64,000 bases of DNA, taken from positions 310,001-374,000 of the forward strand of contig NZ_VJYD01000002.1 of NCBI RefSeq assembly GCF_007341385.1, written 5' to 3'. Both the position numbers and the translations under genes were made by a program. The notes below the pieces were generated by a model. The model saw nothing but the letters and a program-made list of their open reading frames with translations, did no database searches and had not been told where the DNA came from. Origin of the DNA: Flavobacterium daemonense. GTDB lineage: Bacteria; Bacteroidota; Bacteroidia; Flavobacteriales; Flavobacteriaceae. The first letter of the stretch is position 1. Every line of letters starts with the position of its first letter. Of the stretch, positions 26,368 to 34,794 are shown in pieces.

Positions 26368-28035
26368 ATGAAAAACCGAATTACATATCTTTTCTTCCTC
26401 GGTTTTTTTGAGATTATTATTTCCTGCGGTACATCAAAATCAAAAAATCATCAACCTGATATTACCTCTTATAATGCGGTAAAACCAGTTGTTACCAAAA
26501 TTTCAGACAGCGTTTTTATTTCTGGAAATAATTCACTTTTAAAAAATAAGCAAGGGCTTTGGGAATTATACGTTGAAGGCGATCCTTTAGAAATTGGTCT
26601 GAACACTGGCGCTTTAACCGACTCGCTTCTGCAAAGACAGCAAACTATTTTCTTCTCCAAAATAAAAGATTTAATTCCGTCAAAATTTGAACAGAACTTA
26701 TTGCGTCAATTCTTAAAATGGTACAACAGAAAATTATACTCAAATGTTCCTGATGAATATCAAACAGAGATTTTTGGCGTTTCGCAATACACGTCGCATG
26801 ACTTTGACAATTTTGCACCACAATATCAACGCGGTTTGTATTTGCACGCGGCGCACGATATTGGGCACGCTTTGCAGGATTTGGCATTAGTTGGATGTTC
26901 GTCTTTTGCGGCTTGGGGCGAAAAATCGGAAGATGGGAATTTAATTCTCGGGCGAAATTTTGATTTTTATGTAAATGATGCTTTCGCAGAAAATAAAATT
27001 GTAGCTTTTGTAAAACCAGAACAAGGTTATAATTTTATGATGGTTGCCTGGCCCGGAATGATTGGCGCCGTTTCTGGAATGAACCAGCAGGGTTTGACGG
27101 TTACGATCAATGCGGCAAAATCAGAAATTCCGATGAGCGCAAAAACCCCGATTTCAATTGTGACCCGTGAAATTTTGCAACATGCTTCAACTGTCGATGA
27201 AGCTGTAGCTATTGCAAAAAAACGATCGGTATTTGTTTCTGAATCTATAATGGTAGGAAGTGCAAAAGACAATAAAGCGGTTTTAATTGAAGTTTCTCCA
27301 AAAAAAATGGCTGTTTATGAAGTTCCAAATTCCAATCAATTAGTTTGTTCGAATCATTTTCAGAGCGAAGTCTTCAAAGATGAAAAACGGAATCAGGCAC
27401 AAATTGGAGACAGTCATTCGCAATATCGTTTTGACCGAATGCACCAACTTTTAGCAGAAAACAAAAAAATCAATCCGAAAATTGCTTCAGAAATTCTGCG
27501 AAATAAAAATGGCTTAAATGATATTCCGTTAGGACTTGGCAATGAAAAAGCACTAAACCAATTGCTTGCGCATCACGGAATTATTTTCAAGCCAAAAGAA
27601 AAATTAGTTTGGGTTTCTGCAAATCCATTTCAAATGGGCGAATTTGTTTGTTATAATCTGGATTCTATTTTTAATGGGAAAAAATTGAATACTGCAATTT
27701 CATTTGAAAAAGAAAATTTAAATATTGCCAAAGATCCTTTTATCGATACAGAAGCTTTTAAAAACTATAAAAAATTTAAAGCTGAAAATCACCAAATGGA
27801 TTTGTATCTTAAAAAGAAAAAAACTATTTCGCCCGAATTTATTCCGCATTATCAATCTTTAAACCCAGATTATTGGGTTGTATATTACAAAGCAGGGTTG
27901 TACTTTTATCAACAGAAACAATTTCGTGCCGCTCAAATTAATTTTGAAAAAGCACTGACCAAAGAAATTACCACGGCTCCTGAAAAAGCAAAAATTGAAG
28001 AATATTTAAAAAAACTCAAAAGAAAATTACAATGA
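26368..28035 (+). CDS. C45-type Ntn-hydrolase lipoprotein with C-terminal TPR
   Basis: A 555-residue lipoprotein (lipobox IIISCG, Cys20). The central domain has the acyl-CoA:6-aminopenicillanate acyltransferase/NAAA pattern: GCSSFAAWG with Cys177 as the expected autocatalytic nucleophile, then LILGRNFDFY and MMVAWPGMIGAVSGMNQQGLTVTINAA. The end (about 470-555) has TPR-like helices (DYWVVYYKAGLYFYQQKQFRAAQINFEKAL). It should act outside the cytoplasm, at the membrane. It may join or cleave an acyl bond of the pigment. Its stop overlaps the next gene start (ATGA), indicating coupling. Confidence 0.85.
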   Translation: MKNRITYLFFLGFFEIIISCGTSKSKNHQPDITSYNAVKPVVTKISDSVFISGNNSLLKNKQGLWELYVEGDPLEIGLNTGALTDSLLQRQQTIFFSKIKDLIPSKFEQNLLRQFLKWYNRKLYSNVPDEYQTEIFGVSQYTSHDFDNFAPQYQRGLYLHAAHDIGHALQDLALVGCSSFAAWGEKSEDGNLILGRNFDFYVNDAFAENKIVAFVKPEQGYNFMMVAWPGMIGAVSGMNQQGLTVTINAAKSEIPMSAKTPISIVTREILQHASTVDEAVAIAKKRSVFVSESIMVGSAKDNKAVLIEVSPKKMAVYEVPNSNQLVCSNHFQSEVFKDEKRNQAQIGDSHSQYRFDRMHQLLAENKKINPKIASEILRNKNGLNDIPLGLGNEKALNQLLAHHGIIFKPKEKLVWVSANPFQMGEFVCYNLDSIFNGKKLNTAISFEKENLNIAKDPFIDTEAFKNYKKFKAENHQMDLYLKKKKTISPEFIPHYQSLNPDYWVVYYKAGLYFYQQKQFRAAQINFEKALTKEITTAPEKAKIEEYLKKLKRKLQ

Positions 28036-29318
28036 TTCCAGCAATAGAAAAAAATTCTTTAGAAGAAATTAAAATTTTTCAGGAACAAAAATTAGTTGAA
28101 CTTTTAAAATATATCAGCGACAATTCTCCTTTTTACAAAAGGCTTTTTGCTGGACGAAATATTGATATTGCAAAAGTAAAAACGCTGGAAGATTTGCAAT
28201 ATCTGCCCGTTACAACCAAAGAAGATCTACAGCAATATAATGACGATTTTTTGTGTGTTCCGCAGCATAAAATTATTGATTACGCCTCTACTTCAGGAAC
28301 TTTGGGCGATCCTGTAACTTTTGGTTTAACCGATTCTGATTTAGATAGATTGGCTTATAACGAAGCGATTTCGTTTGCCTGCGCCGGAATTGCCGAAGGT
28401 GATGTGGTGCAGTTAATGACGACAATCGACCGAAAATTTATGGCCGGACTTGCTTATTTTCTTGGTTTAAGAAAATTGAAAGTCGGCGTAATTCGTGTTG
28501 GCGCCGGAATTCCAGAAATGCAATGGGATTCGATTTTAAAATACAATCCGTCTTATTTAATTACCGTTCCTTCTTTTCTTTTGAAATTAATTGAATACGC
28601 GGAAATTCACGGAATCGACTATAATAATTCTAGCATAAAAGGCGCAATTTGCATTGGAGAATCGTTGAGAGAACAAGATTTTTCAATGAATATTTTGTCA
28701 AAAAAAATAACGGACAAATGGAATATTAAGTTATTTTCGACTTACGCTTCTACCGAAATGAGCACCGCTTTTACCGAATGTGAACATGGAAAAGGCGGAC
28801 ATCATCATCCAGAATTAATTATTGTAGAAGTTCTCGACGAAAATAATATTCCGGTAAAAAACGGAGAAACCGGCGAACTGACTTTTACTACTTTAGGAAT
28901 TGAAGCCATGCCTTTATTACGTTTTAAAACCGGAGATATTGTCCAGCTTCATCACGAACCGTGCGCTTGTGGCAGAAATACGTTGCGAGTTGGTCCAGTT
29001 GTTGGCCGTAAAAAACAAATGATAAAATACAAAGGAACAACACTTTATCCACCAGCGATGAACGATGTTTTGAGCAGTTTTGACAATATCGAAAATCATT
29101 TAATCGAAATCTCAACAAATGATTTAGGCACCGATGAAATCCTAATAAAAATTGCCGTAAAAAATCAAACTCCAGAATTTCTACAAGAAATAAAAGATCA
29201 TTTTAGAGCCAAATTGAGAGTGACTCCAAAAATAGAATTCGCCTCAAAAGAAGTTTTGAACCCTTTGGTTTTTAATCCAATGAGCCGAAAACCAATTCGG
29301 TTTTTTGATTATAGGTAA
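28032..29318 (+). CDS. PaaK-like aryl/acyl-CoA ligase of the flexirubin cluster
   Basis: A 428-residue adenylate-forming enzyme of the phenylacetate-CoA ligase family. The ATP-binding TSGTLGDP is at 87-94, STEMST around 237-242, and RFKTGDIV with CACGRN around 298-315. It should activate an aryl acid (probably 4-coumarate-like, derived from tyrosine in flexirubin synthesis) as an acyl-adenylate and load it as CoA or ACP thioester. The tyrosine ammonia-lyase expected for this is not in the window. It overlaps the C45-type gene by 4 bp and ends the cluster. Confidence 0.85.
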   Translation: MIPAIEKNSLEEIKIFQEQKLVELLKYISDNSPFYKRLFAGRNIDIAKVKTLEDLQYLPVTTKEDLQQYNDDFLCVPQHKIIDYASTSGTLGDPVTFGLTDSDLDRLAYNEAISFACAGIAEGDVVQLMTTIDRKFMAGLAYFLGLRKLKVGVIRVGAGIPEMQWDSILKYNPSYLITVPSFLLKLIEYAEIHGIDYNNSSIKGAICIGESLREQDFSMNILSKKITDKWNIKLFSTYASTEMSTAFTECEHGKGGHHHPELIIVEVLDENNIPVKNGETGELTFTTLGIEAMPLLRFKTGDIVQLHHEPCACGRNTLRVGPVVGRKKQMIKYKGTTLYPPAMNDVLSSFDNIENHLIEISTNDLGTDEILIKIAVKNQTPEFLQEIKDHFRAKLRVTPKIEFASKEVLNPLVFNPMSRKPIRFFDYR

Positions 29319-29338
29319 CTTTATAGATGCAAAGTTAC

Positions 29339-29539
29339 AAAGGTTCAGAGGGACAAAGGTTTTCTAATCTAAACTAAAATAAGTTTTATTTGTCATTTCG
29401 ACCGAAGGGAGAAATCACACAAGGAATTCTACAAAGATTGGAGCTTTTAGGAACGGATTTTCGCGTGTGATTTCTCCCTTCGGTCGAAATGACAAATCCG
29501 TGAGTATAAACCTTTGTCACTTTGTCCCTCTGAACCTTT
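29339..29539. repeat. REP-like inverted repeat, copy 2, inside a second inverted repeat
   Basis: The inner element is a perfect 32-nt inverted repeat, 29389-29420 with 29465-29496 (begins TTTGTCATTTCGACCGAAGG). An outer 20-nt perfect inverted repeat, 29339-29358 (AAAGGTTCAGAGGGACAAAG) with 29520-29539, encloses it. The inner arms and the centre match copy 1 at 2704-2807. It fills the gap between the cluster end and dusB (29319-29591). Confidence 0.88.
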
Positions 29540-29574
29540 GAGCCTCAATTTGGTACAAATTGAACTAAAAGTTG

Positions 29575-29582
29575 TAATTTTG
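29575..29582 (+). promoter_or_regulatory. Putative -7 promoter element of dusB
   Basis: TAATTTTG matches TAnnTTTG. It ends 9 bp before the ATG at 29592, so transcription would begin within a few bases of the start codon. No TTG sits at the normal 17-19 bp spacing (nearest spacers 12 and 22), so confidence is moderate. Confidence 0.4.
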
Positions 29583-29591
29583 CAAAAAATT

Positions 29592-30590
29592 ATGAAGATG
29601 GTCAAGATTGGCAACATAGAATTACCCGAATTTCCTTTACTACTAGCTCCGATGGAAGATGTGAGTGATCCACCGTTTCGCAGATTATGCAAAACGCACG
29701 GCGCAGACATGATGTATTCTGAGTTTATTTCGTCAGAAGGATTAATTCGTGATGCAATCAAAAGCAGAATGAAGCTGGATATTTTTGATTACGAACGTCC
29801 GGTTGGAATCCAGATTTTTGGTGGAGATGAAGAAGCGATGGAAATGTCTTCTAAAATTGTTTCAACTGTAAAACCAGATTTAGTGGACATCAATTTTGGA
29901 TGTCCGGTAAAAAAAGTTGTTTGCCGTGGTGCTGGTGCAGGAGTTTTGAAAGATGTTGATTTGATGGTACGTTTAACAAAAGCGGTTATCAAAGGAACTG
30001 ATTTGCCTGTTACGGTAAAAACGCGTTTAGGATGGGATGAAAATTCCATCAATATTGATGAAGTTGCTGAAAGACTACAAGATATCGGCGTTCAAGCTTT
30101 GACAATTCATGCTAGAACTCGTGCGCAAATGTACAAAGGCCACTCTGACTGGTCGCATATTGCACGTGTAAAAAACAACCCTAGAATTACAATGCCAATT
30201 TTTGGAAATGGCGATATCGACAGTCCTGAAAAAGCATTACATTATAAAAATGAATACGGAATTGATGGTATCATGATCGGTCGTGCTGCGATTGGTTATC
30301 CGTGGATTTTTAATGAAATAAAACATTTTTTTAAAACCGGCGAGCACTTGCCTGCTCCAACGGTTATTGATCGTGTTGAAGCTGCTAGAAATCATTTAAA
30401 ATGGTCAATGGAATGGAAAGGGGAACGATTGGGAATTGTAGAAATGCGTCGTCATTATACCAATTATTTCAAAGGAATTCATTCGTTTAAAGAATTCAAA
30501 CAAAAATTAGTTACAACTGATGCTCCTGAAGATTTATTCGCGATTATGAAAGAGATTGAGCAGGTTTATGCGGGATATGAGTTTGTTTAA
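29592..30590 (+). CDS. dusB: tRNA-dihydrouridine synthase
   Basis: A 332-residue Dus enzyme. It carries LLAPMEDVSDPPFRR, MYSEF, the catalytic NFGCPVKK motif, KTRLGWD, HARTRAQMYKGHSDW and GIMIGRAAIGYPWIF, so it reduces uridines of tRNA with FMN and NADPH. An upstream in-frame ATG (29514) lies inside the arm of the repeat and would add 26 unusual residues, so the ATG at 29592 is preferred. A -7 element TAATTTTG (29575-29582) ends 9 bp before this ATG, so the leader would be very short. Confidence 0.94.
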   Translation: MKMVKIGNIELPEFPLLLAPMEDVSDPPFRRLCKTHGADMMYSEFISSEGLIRDAIKSRMKLDIFDYERPVGIQIFGGDEEAMEMSSKIVSTVKPDLVDINFGCPVKKVVCRGAGAGVLKDVDLMVRLTKAVIKGTDLPVTVKTRLGWDENSINIDEVAERLQDIGVQALTIHARTRAQMYKGHSDWSHIARVKNNPRITMPIFGNGDIDSPEKALHYKNEYGIDGIMIGRAAIGYPWIFNEIKHFFKTGEHLPAPTVIDRVEAARNHLKWSMEWKGERLGIVEMRRHYTNYFKGIHSFKEFKQKLVTTDAPEDLFAIMKEIEQVYAGYEFV

Positions 30591-30618
30591 AATTGACTTT
30601 TACAAAGTTTCTTAATAC

Positions 30619-30653
30619 AAAAAAGACCTTCAAAAATTTGAAGGTCTTTTTTT
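30619..30653. terminator. Bidirectional terminator after dusB
   Basis: A perfect 22-nt palindrome (stem GACCTTCAAA/TTTGAAGGTC) flanked by A-runs and T-runs. It ends dusB on the + strand, and the toxin gene on the - strand. The same 32-nt string recurs at 31276-31307. Confidence 0.9.
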
Positions 30654-30654
30654 A

Positions 30655-30930
30655 TTATTCATCATAATGGAATCGACATTGTAAAATTACACATTTTTGA
30701 TCAACACCTTTTGTTCCTGAAACTTTATAAACTAATCGATGTTCTGCCGTAATTCGGCGTGACCAAAAACTTTTTAAGTCATATCTTAAAGGTTCCGGTT
30801 TTCCAATTCCTTTAAAAGGATTCTCGCGAATAGATTTTATTAACTCTTTTATTTTTATCGCAGTATCTGTATCGTTTTCTAACCAATATTCAAATTCTTC
30901 CCAGCCATTTTTGGTAAAACTAATATCCAT
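30655..30930 (-). CDS. yoeB: YoeB-type toxin (endoribonuclease)
   Basis: A 91-residue toxin of the Txe/YoeB group in the RelE superfamily. The catalytic residues are visible by comparison with E. coli YoeB: Glu46 (KPEPL), Arg65 (AEHRLVY) and His88-Tyr89 (CRFHYDE). YoeB cleaves mRNA on the ribosome. It follows the antitoxin gene by 5 bp on the - strand. Its length fits the family (84-92 residues). The pair sits between two copies of one terminator. Confidence 0.93.
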   Translation of the reverse strand: MDISFTKNGWEEFEYWLENDTDTAIKIKELIKSIRENPFKGIGKPEPLRYDLKSFWSRRITAEHRLVYKVSGTKGVDQKCVILQCRFHYDE

Positions 30931-30935
30931 ATAAT

Positions 30936-31193
30936 TTAAAGCTCATCTAAGTTAAAGTCGATAAGTTTTCCTTTTTCCATTTGTTCTATAGATTCTGAAA
31001 GTCTTTTTCTATTTGCCTTAGTTGACAATAAATGTTGTGTTTCTAATATTGAATTATATTCTTTCATAGAAATTATTACAACCGCATCCTCTTCTGAATT
31101 TCTTGGAACAACAATTACTTCTGATGATTCAGAAACTTCATCAAAATAGTTTTTTATATTCTTTCGTAATGTTGATATCGTAATTGCTTTCAT
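30936..31193 (-). CDS. yefM: YefM-type antitoxin
   Basis: An 85-residue Phd/YefM antitoxin. The N-terminal DNA-binding domain has [28 protein letters not shown] and [12 protein letters not shown], and the acidic C-terminal tail that should wrap the toxin ends DFNLDEL. It represses its own operon and neutralises YoeB. The upstream region holds the YefM-type core TGTACA (31235-31240) and further GTAC palindromes. Confidence 0.92.
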   Translation of the reverse strand: MKAITISTLRKNIKNYFDEVSESSEVIVVPRNSEEDAVVIISMKEYNSILETQHLLSTKANRKRLSESIEQMEKGKLIDFNLDEL

Positions 31194-31208
31194 AATTTGA
31201 CACTTTAA

Positions 31209-31240
31209 AACGTACGTTCAAAGGTACATAATTTTGTACA
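31209..31240 (-). promoter_or_regulatory. Promoter and operator of yefM-yoeB
   Basis: On the - strand a -7 element TACCTTTG (31219-31226 region) is flanked by TGTACA (31235-31240, the core of YefM operators in E. coli) and the perfect palindrome AACGTACGTT (31209-31218). The overlap of operator palindromes with the promoter fits autorepression by YefM. The -33 element is imperfect. Confidence 0.6.
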
Positions 31241-31274
31241 CTAAAACTTGGTTTATAAAACTTTTAACTTTTAA

Positions 31275-31310
31275 GCAAAAAGACCTTCAAAAATTTGAAG
31301 GTCTTTTTAT
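31275..31310. terminator. Terminator duplicate upstream of yefM
   Basis: The same 22-nt palindrome with flanking A5/T5 as at 30619-30653. It ends the amidase gene on the - strand. The identity of both copies over 32 nt suggests duplication when the toxin-antitoxin cassette was inserted. Confidence 0.9.
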
Positions 31311-31325
31311 TCGCAATATTTCTAT

Positions 31326-31928
31326 TTATTTTAACGATTCCAAGATTTTTGCAGCAATTTCACTTTGACCTTTTTCACTAGTAATATAATTTCGATCATT
31401 TACATTTGATAAATATCCAACTTCTAAAGTCAATGCAGGACAATTAGAATTTTTCAAAATATAAAAAGGTGCTTCTTTCACTTCGCTTTTCGAAAAATAA
31501 TTCCCCGCAACTTTATCAACTAGAACTTCGGCATTTGTCTTAGACTGATTGTAAAATGTTTTGTTTGACGAAATGTAAGCTTCAACTCCATTCTTATTAA
31601 TGTTTGGAGAAGAATTAATATGAAGTGAAATTACTAAGTTCGGACTTAGATTATTGATGATAGAAACTCTTTCGCTTAATTCCATAAAATGATCACCTTC
31701 ACGAAGCAAAACAATTTCTAAATTCTCATTTTTATTTTGAGCTTTAACCAGTTTCGCAATTTTCTCAACAATTACTTTTTCTTGTAAACCTTGCAAATCT
31801 GCACCAAAATCATCTCCGCCGTGAGCGGCATCAATAACTACTACTTTTTTTTCTACTGGTATAAAAGCAAAAAGTCCACATAAAAATACTGCACTAACAA
31901 TTCCTAAAAATTTTCTGTTGATTTTCAT
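31326..31928 (-). CDS. N-acetylmuramoyl-L-alanine amidase (Amidase_3)
   Basis: A 200-residue zinc amidase. After a signal peptide or anchor (about 7-24) the ligands are His36 (DAAHGGDD), Glu50 and His103 (SLHINSS), and Glu169 (LTLEVGYLSN) is the catalytic base. It cleaves the amide between MurNAc and the stem peptide during cell separation. Such amidases need an EnvC/LytM-type activator, and one lies 4 kb away (35886-37157). Confidence 0.9.
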   Translation of the reverse strand: MKINRKFLGIVSAVFLCGLFAFIPVEKKVVVIDAAHGGDDFGADLQGLQEKVIVEKIAKLVKAQNKNENLEIVLLREGDHFMELSERVSIINNLSPNLVISLHINSSPNINKNGVEAYISSNKTFYNQSKTNAEVLVDKVAGNYFSKSEVKEAPFYILKNSNCPALTLEVGYLSNVNDRNYITSEKGQSEIAAKILESLK

Positions 31929-31997
31929 AATAAATTAGTTTTTGGTTTTAAGTAAATTCCAACGATAAAATTTAGGAAATATTGTACAAAGAATGTT

Positions 31998-33425
31998 TTA
32001 AACCTGAACTCGTTTCCACTTTCCTCTTTTGTAAAAAACGATTCCAGCTAAAGTAATTGCAGTCTCCGCTACCGGAATTGCAATAAAAACTCCTGTTGGT
32101 CCCATATTGAAATGTTTTGCCAATACAAAAGCCAATGGAATTTGAAATAACCAAAATCCGAAAAAATTAATTCCTGTTGGTGTCCAGGTATCTCCCGCTC
32201 CATTGAATGTATTGATTAAAACCATTCCAATTCCGTAAAAAATAAATCCGATACTCATTATCTGCAAAGCTTCAATGGCAACAACTTTTACTTGTTCATC
32301 ATTTGTGAAAAAGGAAATAATATATTGTCCGAAGATCAAAGTTATAATCATAATTGAAGCCATAAAAATCACGTTGTAGCGCGCGGTTGTATATACCGAT
32401 TTCTCGGCACGTTCAATTTGCTTCGCTCCTAAATTTTGCCCAACCAAAGTCGCAGCTGCATTGCTTAATCCCCAAGCCGGAAGAATAAAAAACATCATAA
32501 TTCTAAGTGCGGTTTGATAACCTGCTGAACCATGATCGCCTCCGGTCGTTGCTACTAATTGTGCCAAAAAAATCCAGCTACAAGAAGCAATTACAAATTG
32601 CAGAATTCCCGGCGCCGCAATTTTAATTAATGCTTTTATTTGCTTAAAATCGGGAGCAAAATAGGGAATCTTGATTTTTAGAATTCCGTTTCCAAAAAAT
32701 AAATGATAAACCTGATATAAAACACCAATACTTCTTCCGAAAGTTGTTGCCAATGCAGCACCAACCAATCCGAAAGCAGGAATTGGGCCAAGACCATTAA
32801 TTAAAATCGGACATAAAATAATGTTGCAGATATTAGCAATCCAAAGACTTTTCATTGCAATTGCAGCATTTCCAGCTCCACGGAAAATTCCGTTGATCAA
32901 AAATAAGAGCATGATGCACAAACTGGAGCCAATCATGATTTGAGTAAATTTGAAACCGTGTTCGGCAGCTTCAACCGAAGCACCCATCAGTAGTAATATA
33001 TCTTTGGCATACATAATTCCGAAAATGCTCAAAAAACTATTTACTGCAAACGCCACAATAATAGCCTGCATTCCGGCTTTAGAGGCCGCGATTGGATCTT
33101 TTTCGCCAATTCTCCTTGCTACTACAGCGGTTGCTGCCATACTCATTCCTATTGCAAGTGAATATATAATCGTTAAAACGGATTCTGTCAATCCAACGGT
33201 TTGAATGGCAAAACTGCTGTGTTCTAAATGCCCGACGAAATATAAATCGACTAAAGCAAAAACGGATTCCATCATCATTTCCAAAACCATTGGAATTGCT
33301 AATAGAATTACTGCCTTTTTTATACTTCCTGCAGTATAATCAAAGGATTCATCGCCTTTTAAGGCTTGTTTTAAAGTGGTGAAAATTTTAGAAAAGAAGC
33401 TTTTCTGTATTGTAGTTTCTGTCAT
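31998..33425 (-). CDS. MATE family efflux transporter
   Basis: A 475-residue protein with about 12 membrane helices and two homologous halves. The first half starts GSIKKAVILLAIPMVLEMMMESVFALVDLYFVGHL and the second APGILQFVIASCSWIFLAQLVA, both typical of DinF/NorM-type MATE exporters. It exports organic cations or drugs by Na+ or H+ antiport. An N-terminal soluble extension of about 28 residues is present. The gap after it to the LolC/E-like gene (33426-33593) holds nothing recognisable. Confidence 0.92.
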   Translation of the reverse strand: MTETTIQKSFFSKIFTTLKQALKGDESFDYTAGSIKKAVILLAIPMVLEMMMESVFALVDLYFVGHLEHSSFAIQTVGLTESVLTIIYSLAIGMSMAATAVVARRIGEKDPIAASKAGMQAIIVAFAVNSFLSIFGIMYAKDILLLMGASVEAAEHGFKFTQIMIGSSLCIMLLFLINGIFRGAGNAAIAMKSLWIANICNIILCPILINGLGPIPAFGLVGAALATTFGRSIGVLYQVYHLFFGNGILKIKIPYFAPDFKQIKALIKIAAPGILQFVIASCSWIFLAQLVATTGGDHGSAGYQTALRIMMFFILPAWGLSNAAATLVGQNLGAKQIERAEKSVYTTARYNVIFMASIMIITLIFGQYIISFFTNDEQVKVVAIEALQIMSIGFIFYGIGMVLINTFNGAGDTWTPTGINFFGFWLFQIPLAFVLAKHFNMGPTGVFIAIPVAETAITLAGIVFYKRGKWKRVQV

Positions 33426-33593
33426 GATAAGTTAGGATAAATGAAAAAATGGGTTCAGATGTAGAAATCTGAACGCGAAAAAAACGTAAGTATCCTAATT
33501 ATTCCAAAAAATAAAATAGGATTAGGCAGAAACAATCATATGCGCTAATTTTTTGAAAGGATAAATATAGGGAATATTTTTGAGCAGAGAATA

Positions 33594-34793
33594 TTAATCC
33601 AACAGCTTTTTACTTACTCGGCTGCAGGCAATTAAGGAAGCCAGAAAACCTAAAGAAATAATGGTTCCTAAAACAATCAATATGTTTTCAATTGTAAAAA
33701 CAACCGGAAAAGCCAAAGTAGGTGTAATCATTATCAGTTCATATTTCTGCTGTAGCAACACTAAAATAATACCTAAAACTAGTCCGATTATACCGCCAAA
33801 AACACTTAACAAAGTTCCTTGGAGCAGGAATATTTTTCTTAGATGACTAATTTCTGTACCAAGATTAAAAAGGGTTTTCAAGTTTCCTTTTTTCTCTAAA
33901 ATCATCATAATCAAGGCACCAATCAAATTAAAAAGTGCCACAATAATCACCAAAGTAAAAATCAAATAAACCGCGATATTTTCGGTATTAAGCATTCTAT
34001 ACAACGATTCATTTAGCTGTGCTCTGTTTCTAAGCGTAACTTTATTTTTGAAGATGCTTTCAAGCTGTGATCTGATTGCGTTTTCATTTGCGTTTTCTTC
34101 AATGTTAAATTCAACACCTGAAATTTGATTTGGCTTGTACATTAATAATTCTTGCACCAAACCTAAATCGGCAAAAACATATTTTGAATCCAAATCTTCA
34201 CTGATAGAATAAATTCCTACTGGCAAAACATCAGTTTTTGTAAAAGCATCATCCGGATTTTCAATTGCTCCTTTTCCAGGTTTCGGAGCAAATATTTGTA
34301 GCGGATTTTCGAAATCAAGAACTCCCAATGAAAAATCGCGCGAAATTCCGTAGCCAATAACAACCTGATATGTATCTGGTTTTAGCCATTGTCCTGTAAA
34401 AAGCTTTTTTTTGATATCGTTGACCACAGCATAATTACGGTCAACGCCTTTTAAATAAGTAACTTTTTGTTTGCCTTTAAACAAAAACAAAACACGTTCT
34501 TCTATAATTTTAGTGTACGAGATGACACCATCAATTTTCTTGATCTGATTTTCCTGATCTGGAGTAATCAAAAATGATTTTCCTAAAGTACTCGTCATTT
34601 TTAAATCGGGATCAATTTCGTTTGTAAACGAAAGGCTAAAAACCTTCAAACCACTAAAAACTGATAAAACCACAAACAAAGCCATTGTACCAACGATGAT
34701 TCCCATGCTGGCAATACGATTAATGATATTAATAGCGTTGTTTTTGCTTTTGCTAAAAATATAACGTTTGGCTATGTAAAGGGGGAAATTCAA
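33594..34793 (-). CDS. LolC/LolE-like ABC transporter permease (FtsX domain)
   Basis: A 399-residue permease with one N-terminal helix (about 20-50), a large periplasmic MacB-type domain, and three C-terminal helices with the FtsX core (LIFTLVIIVALFNLIGALIMMILEKKGNLKTL). It begins NFPLYIAKRYIFSKSKNNAINIINRIASMGIIVGTMAL, as in LolC/E. It probably extracts lipoproteins from the inner membrane with a LolD-like ATPase encoded elsewhere. It follows rbfA by one base, suggesting cotranscription. Confidence 0.9.
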   Translation of the reverse strand: MNFPLYIAKRYIFSKSKNNAINIINRIASMGIIVGTMALFVVLSVFSGLKVFSLSFTNEIDPDLKMTSTLGKSFLITPDQENQIKKIDGVISYTKIIEERVLFLFKGKQKVTYLKGVDRNYAVVNDIKKKLFTGQWLKPDTYQVVIGYGISRDFSLGVLDFENPLQIFAPKPGKGAIENPDDAFTKTDVLPVGIYSISEDLDSKYVFADLGLVQELLMYKPNQISGVEFNIEENANENAIRSQLESIFKNKVTLRNRAQLNESLYRMLNTENIAVYLIFTLVIIVALFNLIGALIMMILEKKGNLKTLFNLGTEISHLRKIFLLQGTLLSVFGGIIGLVLGIILVLLQQKYELIMITPTLAFPVVFTIENILIVLGTIISLGFLASLIACSRVSKKLLD

Positions 34794-34794
34794 T

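Noticed and set aside
29514..29591. Longer start of dusB
   Set aside because: The upstream ATG lies in the arm of a long inverted repeat and before the -7 element at 29575-29582, so it would not be transcribed from this promoter.
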